A program made the translations under genes and the position numbers. The notes under the pieces were generated by a model. That model made no database searches and was not told the origin of the DNA. It saw only the letters and a program-made list of their open reading frames with translations. From Omphalotus guepiniiformis (lineage: Eukaryota > Basidiomycota > Agaricomycetes > Agaricales > Omphalotaceae), in contig JAQOOI010000061.1 in the NCBI GenBank assembly GCA_028554645.1, positions 1 through 64,000 on the forward strand: a stretch of DNA of 64,000 nt, in the 5' to 3' direction. Below are positions 1 to 13,174 of the stretch, one piece after another (position 1 is the stretch's first letter; every line of letters begins with the position of its first letter).

Positions 1-1
1 G

Positions 2-1468
2 AGGAATACGAGGATGAGGAATGGTAGTGAATATCTAGTTCCCAGTAGAAAGCTGAAGGTTGCTACGCAGGGGTTTACTCGGTCTTCCGATACCCTTGGG
101 CAGCTGGTCCTCCAGTTCCTGTCCCCCCCACGACTGGCGCCTACCACGATGCGACCCACAATTGTCATCAGCAGCAGTCCAATCAAACCCGGTCCTATTA
201 CTGCGGCTATGGCTTCCTCTACCACTCCTGTCACACCTGCGCCGCGTTACCGCGGGTGGCTCTCTGAAGTCGTGAAACCCCTGGAGGAGTTCATCGACGA
301 ACCTATTGACCCACGAGAGTACTACCTTGCCCTGCAGGAGATTGCTGAAGGGGAAAGTGGCTCGGTCTATGCCGCTCGGGTATCCGACACTGCCAACTTG
401 AATAAGCTCAAGCTTCCACCGTTGGTAAAGGCTCAGGATGTAGAGAACCAAACGAACTGTGTTCCCGCTCTTGTGGCTATCAAGAGTGTGGCCATCCTTC
501 CATCGGGGCTCCACCAAACTTGACGAGTTGCGAAAGGAGCTGGTACTTCTGAAAGGACTGATGCATGTCAATATTTTGGGAATGGATGCTCTTTACGTAG
601 ATCTTGTGGAAGATTCGTTGTGGATTAGAATGGAGCTCATGGAGCGAAGTCTGGCCGATGTTGTGTGTTTGTATGAGGAAGGATTGATGTTGCAGGAGAG
701 GGTAATTGCGAGGTTCGCTAGCGATGTAAGTGCCAACGCTCAAATGCTCGAACGAGTACTAATGAACACTTCGCAGATCCTCGAAGCTCTGAAGTATTTG
801 CACACCCATAATATTGCTCACCGGGACGTTCGCTCAGACAACCTACTCCTCAATAACCAAGGAGTTTTGAAACTTGGTGTGTTTAAGAGTGTCCAATTCT
901 CATGAATGATATGCTGATCTAGTATCTCAAAGCTGATTTCTCTAATGCTGTGAGAGTGCCCAAGTCGTCACCCATGGTTTCTGAACCAGTTGGTGTTCCG
1001 TATTGGCAGGTGGGTGTACTTGCTTGTGCTTCTATTGGTCTCTGTCTGAAGGTTTATCATAGGCTCCTGAGGTGCGAAAACGGATCTTACAACGCACTCA
1101 AAGTTGATGTCTGGTCACTCGGTGCAACTGTATGGGAGATGGCGCAAGCAGAACCACCCTTCGCGAACTCATCAGAACCAGGAGATCGATGGCCCCCTCT
1201 CCGAAAGCCCGAAATATACTCCCCCGCCTTCCATGAATTCTTGCACATGTGCTCTGAGCCTCCCTCAACCCGACCAGATCCGCAGGAACTTGCTGAGGTA
1301 TTTTATTATGTCTATTCTTATGTTTACTCTGACGACCAACGTGCTGCATAGAATTCATTCGTTTCCAACTCTTGTGGTCGCCCAGTTATTGTGCAACTGT
1401 TACAACAATGCATGGCCATCGAAAAACTTATTCAAGAGCGCGAGGACTCCGAAGAATTGGATTCATGA
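2..1468 (+). CDS. PAK/STE20-like protein kinase, 5' partial, apparent frameshift
   Basis: This is a serine/threonine kinase whose 5' end is outside the window; the reading frame is open to base 2. In order I see a glycine-loop region (EIAEGESGSVYAAR), the catalytic lysine in VAIK, the catalytic loop HRDVRSDN, ADFSNAV in the DFG position, APE, DVWSLG, and a C-terminal tail with CGRPVIVQLLQQC. Introns fit at 726-776, 877-932, 1010-1062 and about 1299-1350, each keeping the frame; the stop is TGA at 1466-1468. The frame breaks at the four-G run 505-508: one G fewer joins SVAILPSG to STKLDELRKEL. Everything downstream is well conserved, so a sequencing or assembly indel is as likely as a real mutation. 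DFS replacing DFG is directly visible. No PH or CRIB domain is in view, so the exact subfamily is inferred. Confidence 0.85.
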
Positions 1469-1527
1469 CACGATACGAGATATACCCCATGGACCATCAT
1501 CTACATTTCGCTTTTTACTTATTCATT

Positions 1528-4500
1528 TCATATATCATTTATACTTCCTGCTACGCTTTCTACTGCATCCTTCAATTTAAAGGACTCTCTAGCCACCATA
1601 TCATTTTCGTCCTCGCAGCATTCTGCGATGAATGTTGCCGTCTCGGCCACGAATCCTACCGCGGAATGTTCAGCTTATGTATCATACTAGCATTTATTGG
1701 GATATTTACCTAGGAGTTTACCACCATGTGCGCGCCAGAGTACTTCTGAGCAATTGAGTGCAAACAATCTGATTCTGGCATCTTCGGAACGGCTGTGCAT
1801 GAGGACATCCAAATTGATGGATTTCAGGATGCCATCGTCCGTAGCGATTTCTGCCACTGCAGTAAGACAATCTCGCAGGACAGATTTGCTCTCCGTGGTG
1901 TTAAGTTTGACGCAGATTGGTATTTGAGCGAGCAACGACGGAAGTAATTGACGAATCTTTTCGTCTCGCCAGAAGCCTGGTCAAGGAGTTGAGAAAAACA
2001 GGAAATAGAGAAGAGAGAAACACTGACTGCCGTCATCACATGAAAGAGATTTGTTGAATGTTTTCCAGTACAGCCAGCAAGAAGATCTTTGTCGTCTGAC
2101 TCCGCTGTTGTGAAGCCCTTAAGGGTATCGATCAATGGTGTAAGCAGCATTGGACATATATGGATTCATTAGGGCCTAGGTGAACGAGAGTTTGTTACTA
2201 TTGTTTTGGATGAGGGATAGGTAACGCATCCTTGCCTTGAAGAAATCCAATAGCCCTATGTAGGACACCACACAGCATGACCTTCTTTTCCACATCTGAA
2301 CAAGTAACGTTAGTTGACCATCGTCATCATTTGAGGACAAACTACACATCGTTATCACTGGCAAAGGCCCAGTCATATAATCGCCTAAACAAGGGCCGGA
2401 AGGTCGGCTCGTTCAGCTTGACAACCAACTCGACAAAGGCAGCGATTGAATGATTTCTAGCCTGGTACAATGTTCATGTCAGACGTGGAAACTGTACGTT
2501 TAGAAGACAACAAACATCTTCCGAGTTTGTTCCTTTCAAGACCGGAATGCCAAATGCACCAAGAAATATATTAAATAGTGTTCGCAGATTTTCTTTGACC
2601 TGAAACAGCGGTCAGAGCTACGTAGTGCTCGTTTTGAGTAGTCGAAATATCCAACAAGGCCCCACCCCCCCCTCCCCTATTAGGTTTGAACAGTAATGTC
2701 AGAACAACAGATAAAACGATGCTCAAGTCAGTCATTCCCATATTGGGCGAAAGTTCCAAAGGACGCCAAACTTCACATAGCGTAGGTAGAAGCGTCTTCG
2801 CCGGAACTCGTTTAGCTACTGTCTTGACAAGCTGAGTGACCTCGTCTGGTACTCTTGTTACTGAAGCCGAAATATCGAGATAGAGCTTGATGACTTTCGC
2901 GACATCGGTCTTGCTCCAGAAAGTCGGAATAGATGTGAGTAACCCAGACAATACATTGACAATCTCGACTATGACGTCTGTGGAATGGTTGAAGTCTGGT
3001 CCCTGCACATAAGTACTCGGCGTACCTTCTTGGCCTTCCCGAAGAAGGACGATGGCTTGCGAAACAATATCTTTTAAGTGGGGAATCAACCGAGGTCCCA
3101 ATTTGCCACTAGAAAGGGTTGATCAAAATCTAGACGCTGCGAAGAGCTCATATACATACGGCAAAGGCGCTAAAGCCGAACTAGCTGCAGCTACGACATC
3201 GCGATTGTGGAGTGCCCCGACAATCGTTTGGAACAAGATTCGTTATTGAATTTTCCTCTCCGGCACACAGTGTATTTCCAATAGACTTGACGGAATTGAG
3301 TGCAGCAATGAAAAGTGAAACGCGGAGGCTGCTTGGATAGAAGCTTGCCTATGGACTCCAGAATCTTGATAACAGAGGGTGTGATAGCTCGACGAACGGT
3401 GGTAGACACATTCGGGAGCCGGATGCTAAGAAGGTCAAGAGTTCCTTCTTGTATCTATTCAGATTCATTAGCAATGCTGTTGGAGTGTAGAGTTCGGGGT
3501 AAGTTTGACAGAAAGCGTACCATTGTATCCTCTGATGAGATCATGGACAACACTGCATCAATGAAATCTGGTGCCGCTATAACATTGAGAACACGCCTCA
3601 TTGAATTTCTTGCGGTGTTGACGATTTCGTCAACTTTCGAAGTGGCAGTATCCCCACTTTTCATTGTTGACAGTGTGATCAACAACGCTAGTGCATTGCT
3701 CAACCCTCCGCCTTCCGATGCAGCTGTACGTGAAGCTGGGGGCGCAACCTTCGCGGCATGTCCGACAAAGGCAATGATTGCTTGGGCACAGCGCTTGTGA
3801 GAAGAAGTGGGCGATGCGGAGTGTTCTTCAGATCTATCAACATTGATCAACCCATCTGGATAAGTTACAGTGCAGGGCCGAACAACGTACAGTGAGTCAT
3901 CCAAGAAAGTGGGATCTGTGTTGTCAGGATGAAGCACACGGTTCGCAAGACGTTCGCTTTCACGCAGCATCTCTGCCAATACCTACAACAACTCAATTGG
4001 TAAATACAGAACTTCATCATACAGGTGCACGAATCACTCACCAGAACCTGCAGTTCGTAGGAATAATGATGCACTAGCATTGTCGGTAGTGCCAGCGCTC
4101 CTTGCCCGTCGTCCTTCATTCCATCCTTATCTTTGCCCTGCCCTCGGATGATTTTGTTGGCAGACTTCTCCAAAAGAAGCAGACATATTGGCGCGAGGAA
4201 CTCTTTAGGTCCCAGCACATCGACGAGGTGAGCAAAGAAGCTACAGAAAACGTGGTTGAGTACGAATGAAAAACGAAGATAAATCAAACATACGAACTTC
4301 GTTCGACGGTGCTTGGGGATATGGTTGGCAGCATCAGTAAAGACGCGGAGGAATTCTCTCGCTCCAATGTACATCTCCAAACCGCCAGCAGCATGAGCTT
4401 GTTTGAGGGATGCGACCATCACAGGGACAATGTTATCCACAGTCTAAGTAGGTGACCATTAGAAGAAGTTCTTCCAGAGTCGTCCAAACATACCTTTTGC

Positions 4501-7500
4501 ACGACGGCAAAGCTATAAGTGTCATCTCTGTGGAACACATTCGATCCCATGAATGTAAACACAGGCATGATATTGCGTAGAGCAGACTCGGGGGCCAAGC
4601 GAGCAAGATTAGCAACGAGCAGAAGAGCTTGATGGAACGTCTGCGGATTGGAGGTTACTGTGACACGTAACAATGAGCTCGCGTCAGAAACAGGATATAA
4701 CAAAGTGAACTTACCACGGATTAGATCTACAAGAACATCCAACCGAATCGCGTTTGGTGCCAGGTTGGGCGGTTCCTTAACACCACTTGCAGCAACCTCC
4801 ACAGCAGCCATGAGATTTTGCTGCACGAACGTGACATTAGACTCTCCAACATCATAGCCCGACCCACTTGCACCCGTGCCTATTAATCCCCCAGATACCA
4901 CTCCCGTTGTAGTGGCTGTAGAACTGGAACCTGACCATTGCATAACTCTGCCAAGCATGTCCAGCAAACGAGTTATGAGTTCGTATGAGGACGGAAGGGC
5001 ACCATCACTAGTCGATTTTGATGATGTACGAGTAGCCAGCGATGCAAGTACTTCCGCAAGTAATGCAATACGAGCAAACGGGCTGGAATCCACCTCTTGC
5101 TCATCTTCCCGTGACTTGTCCAGCTTGGCCCTCTTGCTCGCCCTTGACGTATCAGCATTCTCGCTCGTCGCCAATTCCGCCCTAAGATACTCCAACAGCT
5201 GCGTGATAACTTGCACCTGCTGCTTCGTATCCGTACCAGCACAAAACAATTGTCCTAGTAGCGTCTTGCACATTTCTTTCTTCCGCTCCGTCCACTCTTA
5301 CGCCAGCGTCCAGAATCGTCTTGGAAAGTTCGACCTCCCTTTCACGCTTGAGCACGCTCCATAGCCCCTTCTCGAGGAGTAGAGATGAAAGAGCGAGACG
5401 TAGTGGGGCGAAAAGGTGGTCGCGTTTGGATGACCTTAGTCCCCTCTTGACTAGCTGGCAAAAGACTTCCCACAGGTCTTCTCTCTGTCCAAGCACACCT
5501 CCATCACCATCATTGAACCCAAACACCACACTTGCACTCAATGCCGCAATCTCCCCTGCGTACTCTCCAAAAGCTTCTCCGAGCTTCTTTGCGGACCTGT
5601 CTGCAAAAGCGTGAAGCAGAGGGAAGAGAATTAGGGGTGCTTGCGCTCGAGATTTCTGTAATTTGGATGGCGAAGACGAGCTTCTGGACTGGGGTGAACG
5701 TAATGAGGCATTGGCTACGGGCAAGATGATCTTCAGTAATGTCGCTTGAGCAGAGGACAACGTAATAGCATTGATATGTGAGAGCAGGAAACAGAGGATA
5801 TTCCCTTGATATTTCTCCGTGTCTTTATCCCTAATAATCAACCAGAAGTCAACATTTGTTTAACTTCGCTTAGAAGGGGCGCAAACGAGTACATACCCAA
5901 CTTGGCACAGATGTTCACCATGAAACACGCTGACATATTCTCCCTCTGTATCATAAGCAAAGTTGTCCTGGCACTCCCATAGCGCCCCGACATAAGCAGT
6001 GAAATCTTCCGGGGAAAGATACTGCAATTCTTGAGACGTCACTCTATCTACGAACAGGGAGAAAACAATCAGCAGACTGAGAAAGGTGCATAAAGCTTAT
6101 TCACACAAAAACACTCACCCGACCCCGACCCGTAAACAGCATCAAAAGCATACACACTCCCGAACTTCACCTTGCTTCTCGTCGCCGTCCTACCCTCCAA
6201 CGCATCTCCCATCCCGCTGATACGCCCAATCAAACCAATACACTTCCCCGCACCCTTCTTGACATCACTATCCTTACTAGCAAGTGCAACCAACAACGCC
6301 GGGAGGACAATCTGGAAATCCACCGCTCCATTGGTTTCGTCAGTAGAGGCCAACACATGAGCTTCTAGGAACGCAGAGGCATGGAGAAGTGCCATTGCAC
6401 CTAACCCCCCGTGAGCATTCTCCTTCTGGAGGGACGAGTGATGGTGGTGACGCAGCCATACCCCAGCAAGAAGTAAGAGTGCATCGTTGCCGAGGTTATT
6501 GAAAAGTGTGCGGAATAGTAGCATTTTGATTGATTGTCCGACTGGGTTAGCGAATGTAGATGCGAAGGCGGGTGTGAGTGCGTACACAGAGCGCAAGAGA
6601 TGCGGGTACGCGTATGCATAACTACGAGTGGTTGATTTGTTGTATGACTATACAGCAGAAACGCCAGTTAGAACGACAAGAGGCAAGAAATTAAATGCTC
6701 CAAACCTCTTGTCCAATCCAATCAACGATCCTCTCTTCCTCACTTCCTTTCTCCATACCGGCCATATCACACAACACCGCAACCCAAAGCAGCCCTTCCG
6801 TCGTCTTACTACTCGGCTTCAAGATAACAGACCGATCGATGGACACAGGCGAAATTATCTAGTCGATAGAACATAATCCATAAGCACAATGAATGCAATG
6901 TGCGGTCATAAACCTACCTCGACAAGAGCTTGCTCGTTCTCAGCATTTACATTGAAACCCAACTGGTCCAAATCCCGATATACCATATCCACGACTTTCT
7001 GCGCTAGCTCCATCTGTATCACCTTGTGGGAGTCGGAAGTACCAACCCGACGAAGAAGCGCGCGTATAACGAGGAGCGTAAGCACGCGGGAATGTGGGTT
7101 CGTGTTAGTTAAAGTGGGCTGGTCTTGATCTTGGTCCTGAAGCTCGAGGTGTCGGAGTAAGGTATCTATCTCGGTTGATAGTGAGGGAGACGACAAAATA
7201 TTTTCTAACGAGGTGTGAGTGTCACCGCAGGATTCAAAGAAAGATATAGAGAAAGACCCACCAGCTATCCCCTCCGCAACGCTCCCATTGACCCTCCTCA
7301 TCCTCTCTACCTCCCCGTCCTCCTCATCCTCCCCATCCTCCTGTCTCCCTGCATCATCCGCACACCCCTTGATCCACCCAAATCCACTCTCACCCTCCCG
7401 CAAGATACCCCAAACCACCTCCGCCGTTTTCCCCCTTGGCTTCGAATGCAACAAGAACGGATACACAACACGATGGAACACATCGTCGACGAACCGACGA

Positions 7501-9682
7501 CTCGCTCCTCCATCCACAGAATCTTGCGCTTTTCCTCTAGCCAAAGGCAAGACGAACCCTACGAGGAACCCGATATGTGCTCTGACGAGCGCTCGGGTGG
7601 CACCTTTACCTCCTGACGCCACACCTCCTATTTCCCCGTCCTTCTCCTTCTCCTTTTCTTTCTCTTTCTTCTTCGTGTTCCCGGAGAGAGGAACCAACGC
7701 ACTCTCAAGCAACTCCAGATACCTCTCCTTCTCACCCAGTTCACCACATATCGTCCTCGCGAGCACCTCCGGATCAGACTCGTACAGCGCCTCCAAAACC
7801 TGTACCTGAGTATCTTGAATCCTTGCAAGGAGAGCCGAACGTATCGCCCTCCTATCTTCTTTTTCAACTTCTTCTTCTACCGAGGTGATAGCGTCGTTAT
7901 TGCTGGTAGCAAGCACAGTGATCAAACTTTTAACCCCTCTACACCTCACGCCCGAATCGGCATTCGTAGATGCAAGTATCGCTTCTCTTGCCTTATCCCC
8001 TCCCGCTCCGTTTCCTGTTTTCTTGATTGAAGCACTCTCGAAGGCTATTATAAGGTCCTCGAGTACATCCGACGGTACTCCATCTGTGGTTGCCGCGCGT
8101 AAGACACCCGGGAACCGTTGATGGAGCTGTTTGAGGAGACGCGTCGCGGCTTCGCTGATACTTTTGTTGTTGCTTTCCAAAGTGGACAGGCTGACGAGAG
8201 GAAGCAATGCGAATGTTATCCGCAGGGGGGTAGTGCTCGAAGGGGTAGACGCAACGATGAGTGATTCAAGGAAGGATTCTACTTCAGGCGTGTCTAGTCT
8301 ATGGGAAATTAACGAGTCAGTAAGACAACAATTGGGTGAAGAGGTAAATAATTAGTCCATACCTTTTTGTTAAATAATGTAGCATCGGATGAACGACTTT
8401 GTGCACTCCTACGAAGCGTTGCGTGATTGCATCTTGAAATTCGCCTGCTATGCCTCTGCAGATAAGTGTGAGCCGTGAAAGCAATAAACGTATCAAAAAA
8501 ATGCAAAACGCACGGGATACTCAACAACTCTTCCACAGTCCTGTCATCAAACCATCCACCCTCCACCTCCTCACCCAACTCATCCTGAGGCTCACAAACC
8601 GCCATCAACGTATTAACCACTTGTCTCGCCGTTACCCCGTTTTCGTTCTCTTCCTTCCCCGCAGCCACGATCGCACTAACGATCGTTTTAATGGCAGGGG
8701 GCTGGATGGACCTTTCAGCCGCGCGGGAGAGCGCCGCGAGGAGAACATATGAAGATAGTACCGTGTCTCTCTCGATACCAGCTTCTGCACTAAATCCACT
8801 CTTCCCTGCTTTTACCTTCCTCTTCTTCTTTGACCCATCCACCTTTTTAACCACCCTCGATGCGCCGACCAAAGGCTCCAACAATCCAGCAACCAGCACA
8901 ACCATCACCCCTTCCTCAAACCCCTTCACTCTAACAATAAACTCATACACCGTCGCAGCCCAAAACGCCACCAACGTCCTGTACACCACTTTCGCTTCCG
9001 GTAACAGCCTAATCACGAACCTGGCCACCTCCGCATCCTTCTTCATTTCCTCAACCAACTTGATTCGAGGCAAGGGTTTAGTTGCCTCCGCGTAGGGTTT
9101 TAAAAACGCGAACGGGGCAGCAGCCGTAGGAGTGATCTTCAAAATCGAAAGCATCTTCACAAAATGCGGGCTCTCATGATACGGCAAGAACAAAGCCAAG
9201 ACAGCTTTCGTATTGAATTCGTTTATCCTGAATCGCCTGACTAGCCATTCCAGCGTTTTTCCCGCTGCAGGAGACATCAAATGCGGTCCAAGAACTAGCA
9301 GGAATCCATCTATGGCATCGTTCAGCACTTGATGTTCTTCTGGTGGGAGTAAAGTCCTGTCTGTTCTACGTGCTTGGCTAGAAAACAAAGCTTGCTCGAA
9401 TTTCGTCCATTCCGTTCGTGTTCGCGGTTGTACTTGCGTCCCCGTTTCTGTTTCGGTGTCTGCATTCGTCTCCGGAGATACATCCAGAGCCATCAACCCC
9501 TCAAACCCGTTCCTCCCCAACGCATATATCGAATCAAGATCATGCTCAACAGCTTCCCTCCCAGAGAACAGATACGACTGTACTGAATCACGGTGTTTAT
9601 TCCTCGTTCGACCGCGCTCGAGGAGTAGCGTGCTGTTTAATGAGGATGATTGGGCGAGTTGTGTTGCGAGTGAGGAAGGCAT
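1528..9682 (-). CDS. UTP10: U3 snoRNP HEAT-repeat protein Utp10/HEATR1
   Basis: Utp10 is a giant HEAT-repeat scaffold of the t-UTP subcomplex of the small-subunit processome. It acts in the nucleolus on pre-rRNA transcription and 18S processing. The N-terminus ([18 protein letters not shown], then SYLFSGREA and [10 protein letters not shown]) and the internal [17 protein letters not shown] block are characteristic. Spliced exons run from ATG 9682-9680 to TGA 1530-1528. The last exon, after an intron with donor at GGTAAATAT near 1714, gives [20 protein letters not shown] and ends SVAGSINDI, as in homologues. There are at least ten introns of about 50-70 bp. One junction near 2240 (FFK / ALMNPYMS) uses a GC donor. 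Reading frames around 2150 and 2080 do not connect without single-base corrections (see findings). Gene length fits a protein of about 2,000 residues; yeast Utp10 is somewhat shorter. Tandem HEAT repeats make exact exon edges uncertain, but the identity is not in doubt. Confidence 0.93.
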
Positions 9683-9828
9683 GGCATGAATTGAATGGAA
9701 CTCTGTTTGAAATTTGATACTGAGTACTGAGTCGTATGCAACTTTTTGAAAGTTGCTTTTAATTTTCGCTGCGCTGCGAAAATGTGCTGCACACTGCAAA
9801 ACGCTGCAACTTCAAGGCAAAGATTCTG

Positions 9829-9857
9829 AAGAAAAATTTTTTGATCATGCGCACGTG
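9829..9857. promoter_or_regulatory. Candidate RRPE-like box and CACGTG E-box upstream of UTP10
   Basis: About 150 bp upstream of the UTP10 start lies an A5T6 run (9832-9842) followed by CACGTG (9852-9857). AAAATTTT-type RRPE motifs and Cbf1-type E-boxes are known in ribosome-biogenesis promoters of ascomycete yeasts. Their use in this basidiomycete is inference. The rest of 9683-10582 is a divergent intergenic region in which I see no gene. Confidence 0.3.
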
Positions 9858-10582
9858 ATCGCGGGCCGAGAGACTCCGGGGCGGTCTCCCACGATTCGCG
9901 TCGTTTTCGCTCACCGACACTTGTGCAAGCTCATTTCAAATTCAATCGTGCAACTCACAGTTTTACTCGGAGAACACGACACGCCGAGACTAGCTTACTC
10001 AAGTTTCAATTTCATCTTCGGGCTCGGACTTCGAGCTTAGTGAGCTTTCTCCTATTTGTTGCTACTTCGGTAATGCTAAGCTGCTGCCAGCTACAAAACC
10101 AAAGGTGGCCAGCTGATATCATCTGCTTAGCTGCTACGTAGCAGCATGCGCACCATGCACAATCTTGGTATATTGATTCTTCAAGCTTTCAACGTCAACT
10201 TGAACTTCCAGGCAAGCAAAATGACACCAGTTTTGAGCCAAAAGCAGCCGACCGTAGGTCCGAAGGTCGGACGCGGCCGCACAGCGTGTAAAACAAATAA
10301 GGCAATCGGCGGGAGCGGAGCGCCGCGATAAACAGCGACACTCGGAAAACAAAATAAAAAGTAGAAAATCCCACAGCTAAACGGGTACCAGGGTAAGTAC
10401 TTACGCTCTCAACAATTTAACGTTTATCGTTACACCATCGTGTGGAACCAGATATTGGATGTCGAGTCATATTTGAATTCTGAAATGGGAAAAGTATAAG
10501 TATCTTGGAGCTCTGGGGTCTTGATTCGTACTTCTCTACCCCGAACAAACGAACCTGACCCAGCACCGACACTGTTACACCA

Positions 10583-12383
10583 ATGGCTAACCTTTCTCCT
10601 CCTGAATACTACAAAACGAAACCACCACCTGCATTCGGTCGTTCAATGCGGGAACTGTTCTCGTTTGATCCAGAATATGTTAATCTGAATCATGGTGAGG
10701 ATATCTTTCTACTCTCCTGCATACATACAAAATGACCTTGCCCAGGATCGTACGGCTCCCTGCCTAATCCCGTCTCCGAAGCAGTAACCGCCCTATCCAA
10801 GTTATCCGAGGCGAACCCCGATCTATTTCATCGATTCACTTACCTCCCGCTTCTCGTGTCCGTCAGGGAACAGCTCGCGCAGTTTATTGGAGCGGAGCAC
10901 ACGGATGAAGTTGTGATGGTTCCTAATACGAGTCATGGGATTAACACTATTCTGAGGAGTTTTGTGTGGGAGGAAGGAGATGTGATCGTTACTTGTGAGT
11001 GGAATTTACACTTTTTGTGTTGGAAGAGAATAGGGAGCGCTGACAGGGGACACTAGGCACGACGACCTATGGGTCCGTATCAAAGACAGCACAATATATC
11101 TCCGATACACCTCCCCATCCTCATCATAGTGTATTCGAGTTAACGTTCCCGACGACACGCGCTGAGATAGTAGCGAACTGGCGTGCGCATCTACGTGCGC
11201 TTAACGTTGCGCGCTCGCAAGCGAATACCTCCAACACGTCTAAAGTAGTGGCGATAGTCGATGCTATCATCTCTGTCCCTGGCATGCACCTCCCATGGGA
11301 AGAAATGGTGAAGATATGCAAGGAAGAAGACGTATGGAGTGTCATTGATGCTGCTCATTCGATTGGGCAAGAGGTTGGGTTGGATATGGGTAGGGCGAAG
11401 CCGGATTTTTGGGTTAGCGTGAGTATCATCTACGAACCGTTTCGTCTTTATTTTGTCTTTTGACCCCCGCTGACTTTATGATGTAGAATTGTCACAAATG
11501 GTTATATGCGAAGAGAGGGTGTGCAGTGTTATATGTGCCTAAGAGGTAGGGTATTCCTCGATACTCCTCCTTCCAGTACTGATCATCCGTATAGGAACCA
11601 ACATATAATTAAATCGACATTACCTACTGCCCATACTTATCTCTCGCCTCCAGAGCGCGAGCGCGAGAGGGATGCAGACGGAGGCGAAGGTACTTTCGTG
11701 GCTATGTTCGATTGTACGTACCACCTTTTCCAAAGGTAACTCCGAACACTAACACCTTCTCATATCACAGGGACCGGCACGATTGACTTCACACCCTACC
11801 TCTCCGTCGCCTCTGCGCTCTCCTTCCGCTCCTGGATCGGCGGTGAACGGGCCATCAACGAGTATTGCCATCGGATTGCGCTCGAGGGTGGAAGGAAGCT
11901 CGCGGAGATTTTGGGAAGTGCATCGGAGGTAATGAGTGAGGAGTCTACGCTCAATATGGTGGGTTGAGAGTCAATTGAATAGGCATGTGAGGTTACTCAA
12001 GTAACGTTTTTGCATTGAATAGGTGAACGTCTCGGTACCACTCCCGCCCGCGCTCCCATTGAGGTATAACGTTGATCCTCATTTGAAGAAGAAGTTGCTG
12101 GTAGAGCGAAAGATGTGGGCTATATTTTATCTTCATGGTGGGAAGTGGTGGGTTAGGTGTAGTGCGCAGATTTGGAATGAGGTGCGTTTGTGTTGGTGTA
12201 GTTGGTGTCGGACGCTGATCGTTTTCTTTTTGATTTTTGGGTTTGTTCTTGATGATTCAACTTTGGCGTCGTTGTCCGTTGTAGGTTGAAGATTTTGAGA
12301 AGCTGGGGAAGGGGATTTTGGAGGCACTGGGTGAAATTGAGAAGGAGTTTCTGGCTGCTGGTGAGGGTGAAGAGGGCAAGTAA
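10583..12383 (+). CDS. Class V PLP-dependent transferase, tandem copy A
   Basis: This is a fold-type I pyridoxal-phosphate enzyme of the class V aminotransferase/cysteine desulfurase family, like fungal proteins annotated as isopenicillin N epimerase-like, LolT-like or Egt2-like. Eight exons (10583-10694, 10746-10994, 11057-11418, 11487-11545, 11595-11713, 11771-11958, 12023-12181, 12285-12383) sum to 448 codons plus stop. Visible marks are NLNHGSYGS near the N-terminus, PNTSHGINT for phosphate binding, the PLP-binding aspartate in VIDAAHSIGQ, and the Schiff-base lysine in SNCHKW. Length is normal for the family. The substrate cannot be read from sequence; sulfur-containing amino-acid conjugates or an amine precursor are family-level guesses. 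Its close paralogue follows 0.8 kb downstream in the same orientation. Confidence 0.88.
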
Positions 12384-13174
12384 GGGGTGAAAGGATAAAC
12401 TGTGACTACGGTGTAGGTCTCAACTTTTTTTTTAACTCAAGGACGATTATCAGGTGATGGGTTCCAGATTTATATCCGCCAATGATGGTGAAATGAACGT
12501 ATTGTCTATCTTCTCTCCTTATTTGTTCCAGAAGTATGTGTAATGAGGGGAAATACTACTATATCTGGCTATAGAAGATGTAGTTCGGTAGCAGAGGAGA
12601 GACGTAAGAATGAGCGCAAGACAGTAAGCAGACATAGTTGTAGGGTTACTACAGGTTAGTACTTACAGGGAAGCATCACAATCGCAGAATGGCTGATTGA
12701 AGCTGCGGTAGTGTGTGGCGGCCGGCCCGACAAAGCGGCCCGGGTACACGTTCCAGGACAGTTCTATCATAACTTGGCTCTAACTTTGATTAGTGAAAAG
12801 TACTATCATCGATACCAACCAAACGTTATACCCATTCTCATACCATCCCAGACAAACACGCTAACAGCACTACTAGCAGTGTAGTGTATTTGAATACTGT
12901 ATAGGCTAACGGGTACGAATATTTAAGTAATCTCCCTCAACTTGAACCACCATACTAATTCTTTGGAATCAGGTACATCGGATGTCGAGTCATATTTAAA
13001 TTCTGAACTGGGAAAATATACAACTATCTGGGACTTGGAGTCTTGATTCGTACATCTCTACCCCGAACAATCTCGTCGTTCACATATATCTCAATTTCGA
13101 TCTCGAACTCCCAGGACGACCTAAATTCGATTCTCTTTCTTGAACCTGCAGCGAACACCAACACCGATACACCA
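12384..13174. other. Intergenic spacer between the PLP paralogues, duplicated promoter
   Basis: No gene is seen here. The first part (about 12400-12540) is the 3' flank of copy A and recurs after copy B near 15040-15150. The last part (about 12978-13070) repeats the promoter block at 10457-10546, including a shared GATGTCGAGTCATATTT segment and the CTCTACCCCGAACAA leader. Both copies therefore probably inherited the same promoter. Confidence 0.7.

Noticed and set aside
3315..3800. Plus-strand frame of 161 codons within UTP10
   Set aside because: Antisense of a conserved UTP10 exon and without independent support.
7219..7809. Plus-strand frame of 196 codons within UTP10
   Set aside because: Shadow of the UTP10 coding strand; Ser/Pro-rich composition with no conserved motif.
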